Assembly: GCA_002471015.1 (NCBI GenBank) | Contig: DKPB01000051.1 | Coordinates: 1-22,292 of the forward strand | DNA length: 22,292 nucleotides | Direction of reading: 5' to 3' | Source of the DNA: Stenotrophomonas sp. UBA7346 | GTDB taxonomy: Bacteria; Pseudomonadota; Gammaproteobacteria; Xanthomonadales; Xanthomonadaceae | The notes under the pieces: generated by a model | What the model was told of the DNA's origin: nothing | Database searches by the model: none | Seen by the model: only the letters and a program-made list of their open reading frames with translations | Shown: positions 22,219 to 22,292 of the stretch, one piece after another | Layout of the letters: each line of letters starts with the position of its first letter | Numbering within the stretch: the first letter of the stretch is position 1 | Made by a program: the position numbers and the translations under genes

Positions 22219-22292
<74 letters not shown>

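Overview
The window looks like a chromosomal accessory region of a Xanthomonadaceae bacterium, most likely Stenotrophomonas or a close relative. The evidence is the high GC content, the CCCCTCTCCCGC-type intergenic palindromes, the GTCATTCCCGC hairpin, GCAACA hexanucleotide tracts, and the mix of gene families (PA4780-type RIO kinase, DUF2306, a large TonB-dependent receptor). The genus is an inference; no rRNA or marker gene is present. || Region 1 (1-2940) is an integron-derived cassette array without a visible integrase, invaded by an IS110-family (IS1111-type) element. The transposase lies on the minus strand and the element stops exactly where an attC site resumes (1381-1434), as expected for the IS1111-attC group that targets cassette recombination sites. 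The non-coding DNA downstream of the transposase holds hairpins and two short segments that could act as guide sequences for the two halves of attC, which suggests a seekRNA/bridge RNA. A decayed second copy of the same IS end lies at about 1846-1934, again abutting attC-like sequence. The cassettes encode small membrane proteins. || Region 2 (2950-7840) is a series of small, mostly plus-strand genes: a lipoprotein, an LprI-like protein, a YbjQ protein, several unknown exported or membrane proteins and a low-molecular-weight protein tyrosine phosphatase, with a convergent DUF2306 membrane protein. A RIO kinase gene follows on the minus strand. || Region 3 (9158-22067) is a divergent metabolic cluster. 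Leftward run a DUF1838 exported protein, a TonB-dependent receptor, a Tat-exported flavin amine oxidase, a clear glutaryl-CoA dehydrogenase homologue, an MDR (LTB4DH-type) reductase, a double alpha/beta-hydrolase protein with His at the nucleophile position, and a GlcD/VAO-type FAD oxidase. Rightward runs a compact three-gene unit: a SAM methyltransferase, a small helical protein (ATGA overlap) and a DUF3598-like protein. Both arms start beside an AT-rich TGACATATAG motif, one copy a perfect palindrome, so they are probably co-regulated. The best reading is uptake and oxidative breakdown (or tailoring) of an unidentified small molecule, with outer-membrane import, periplasmic oxidation and cytoplasmic acyl-CoA steps. 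The substrate cannot be read from the sequence.
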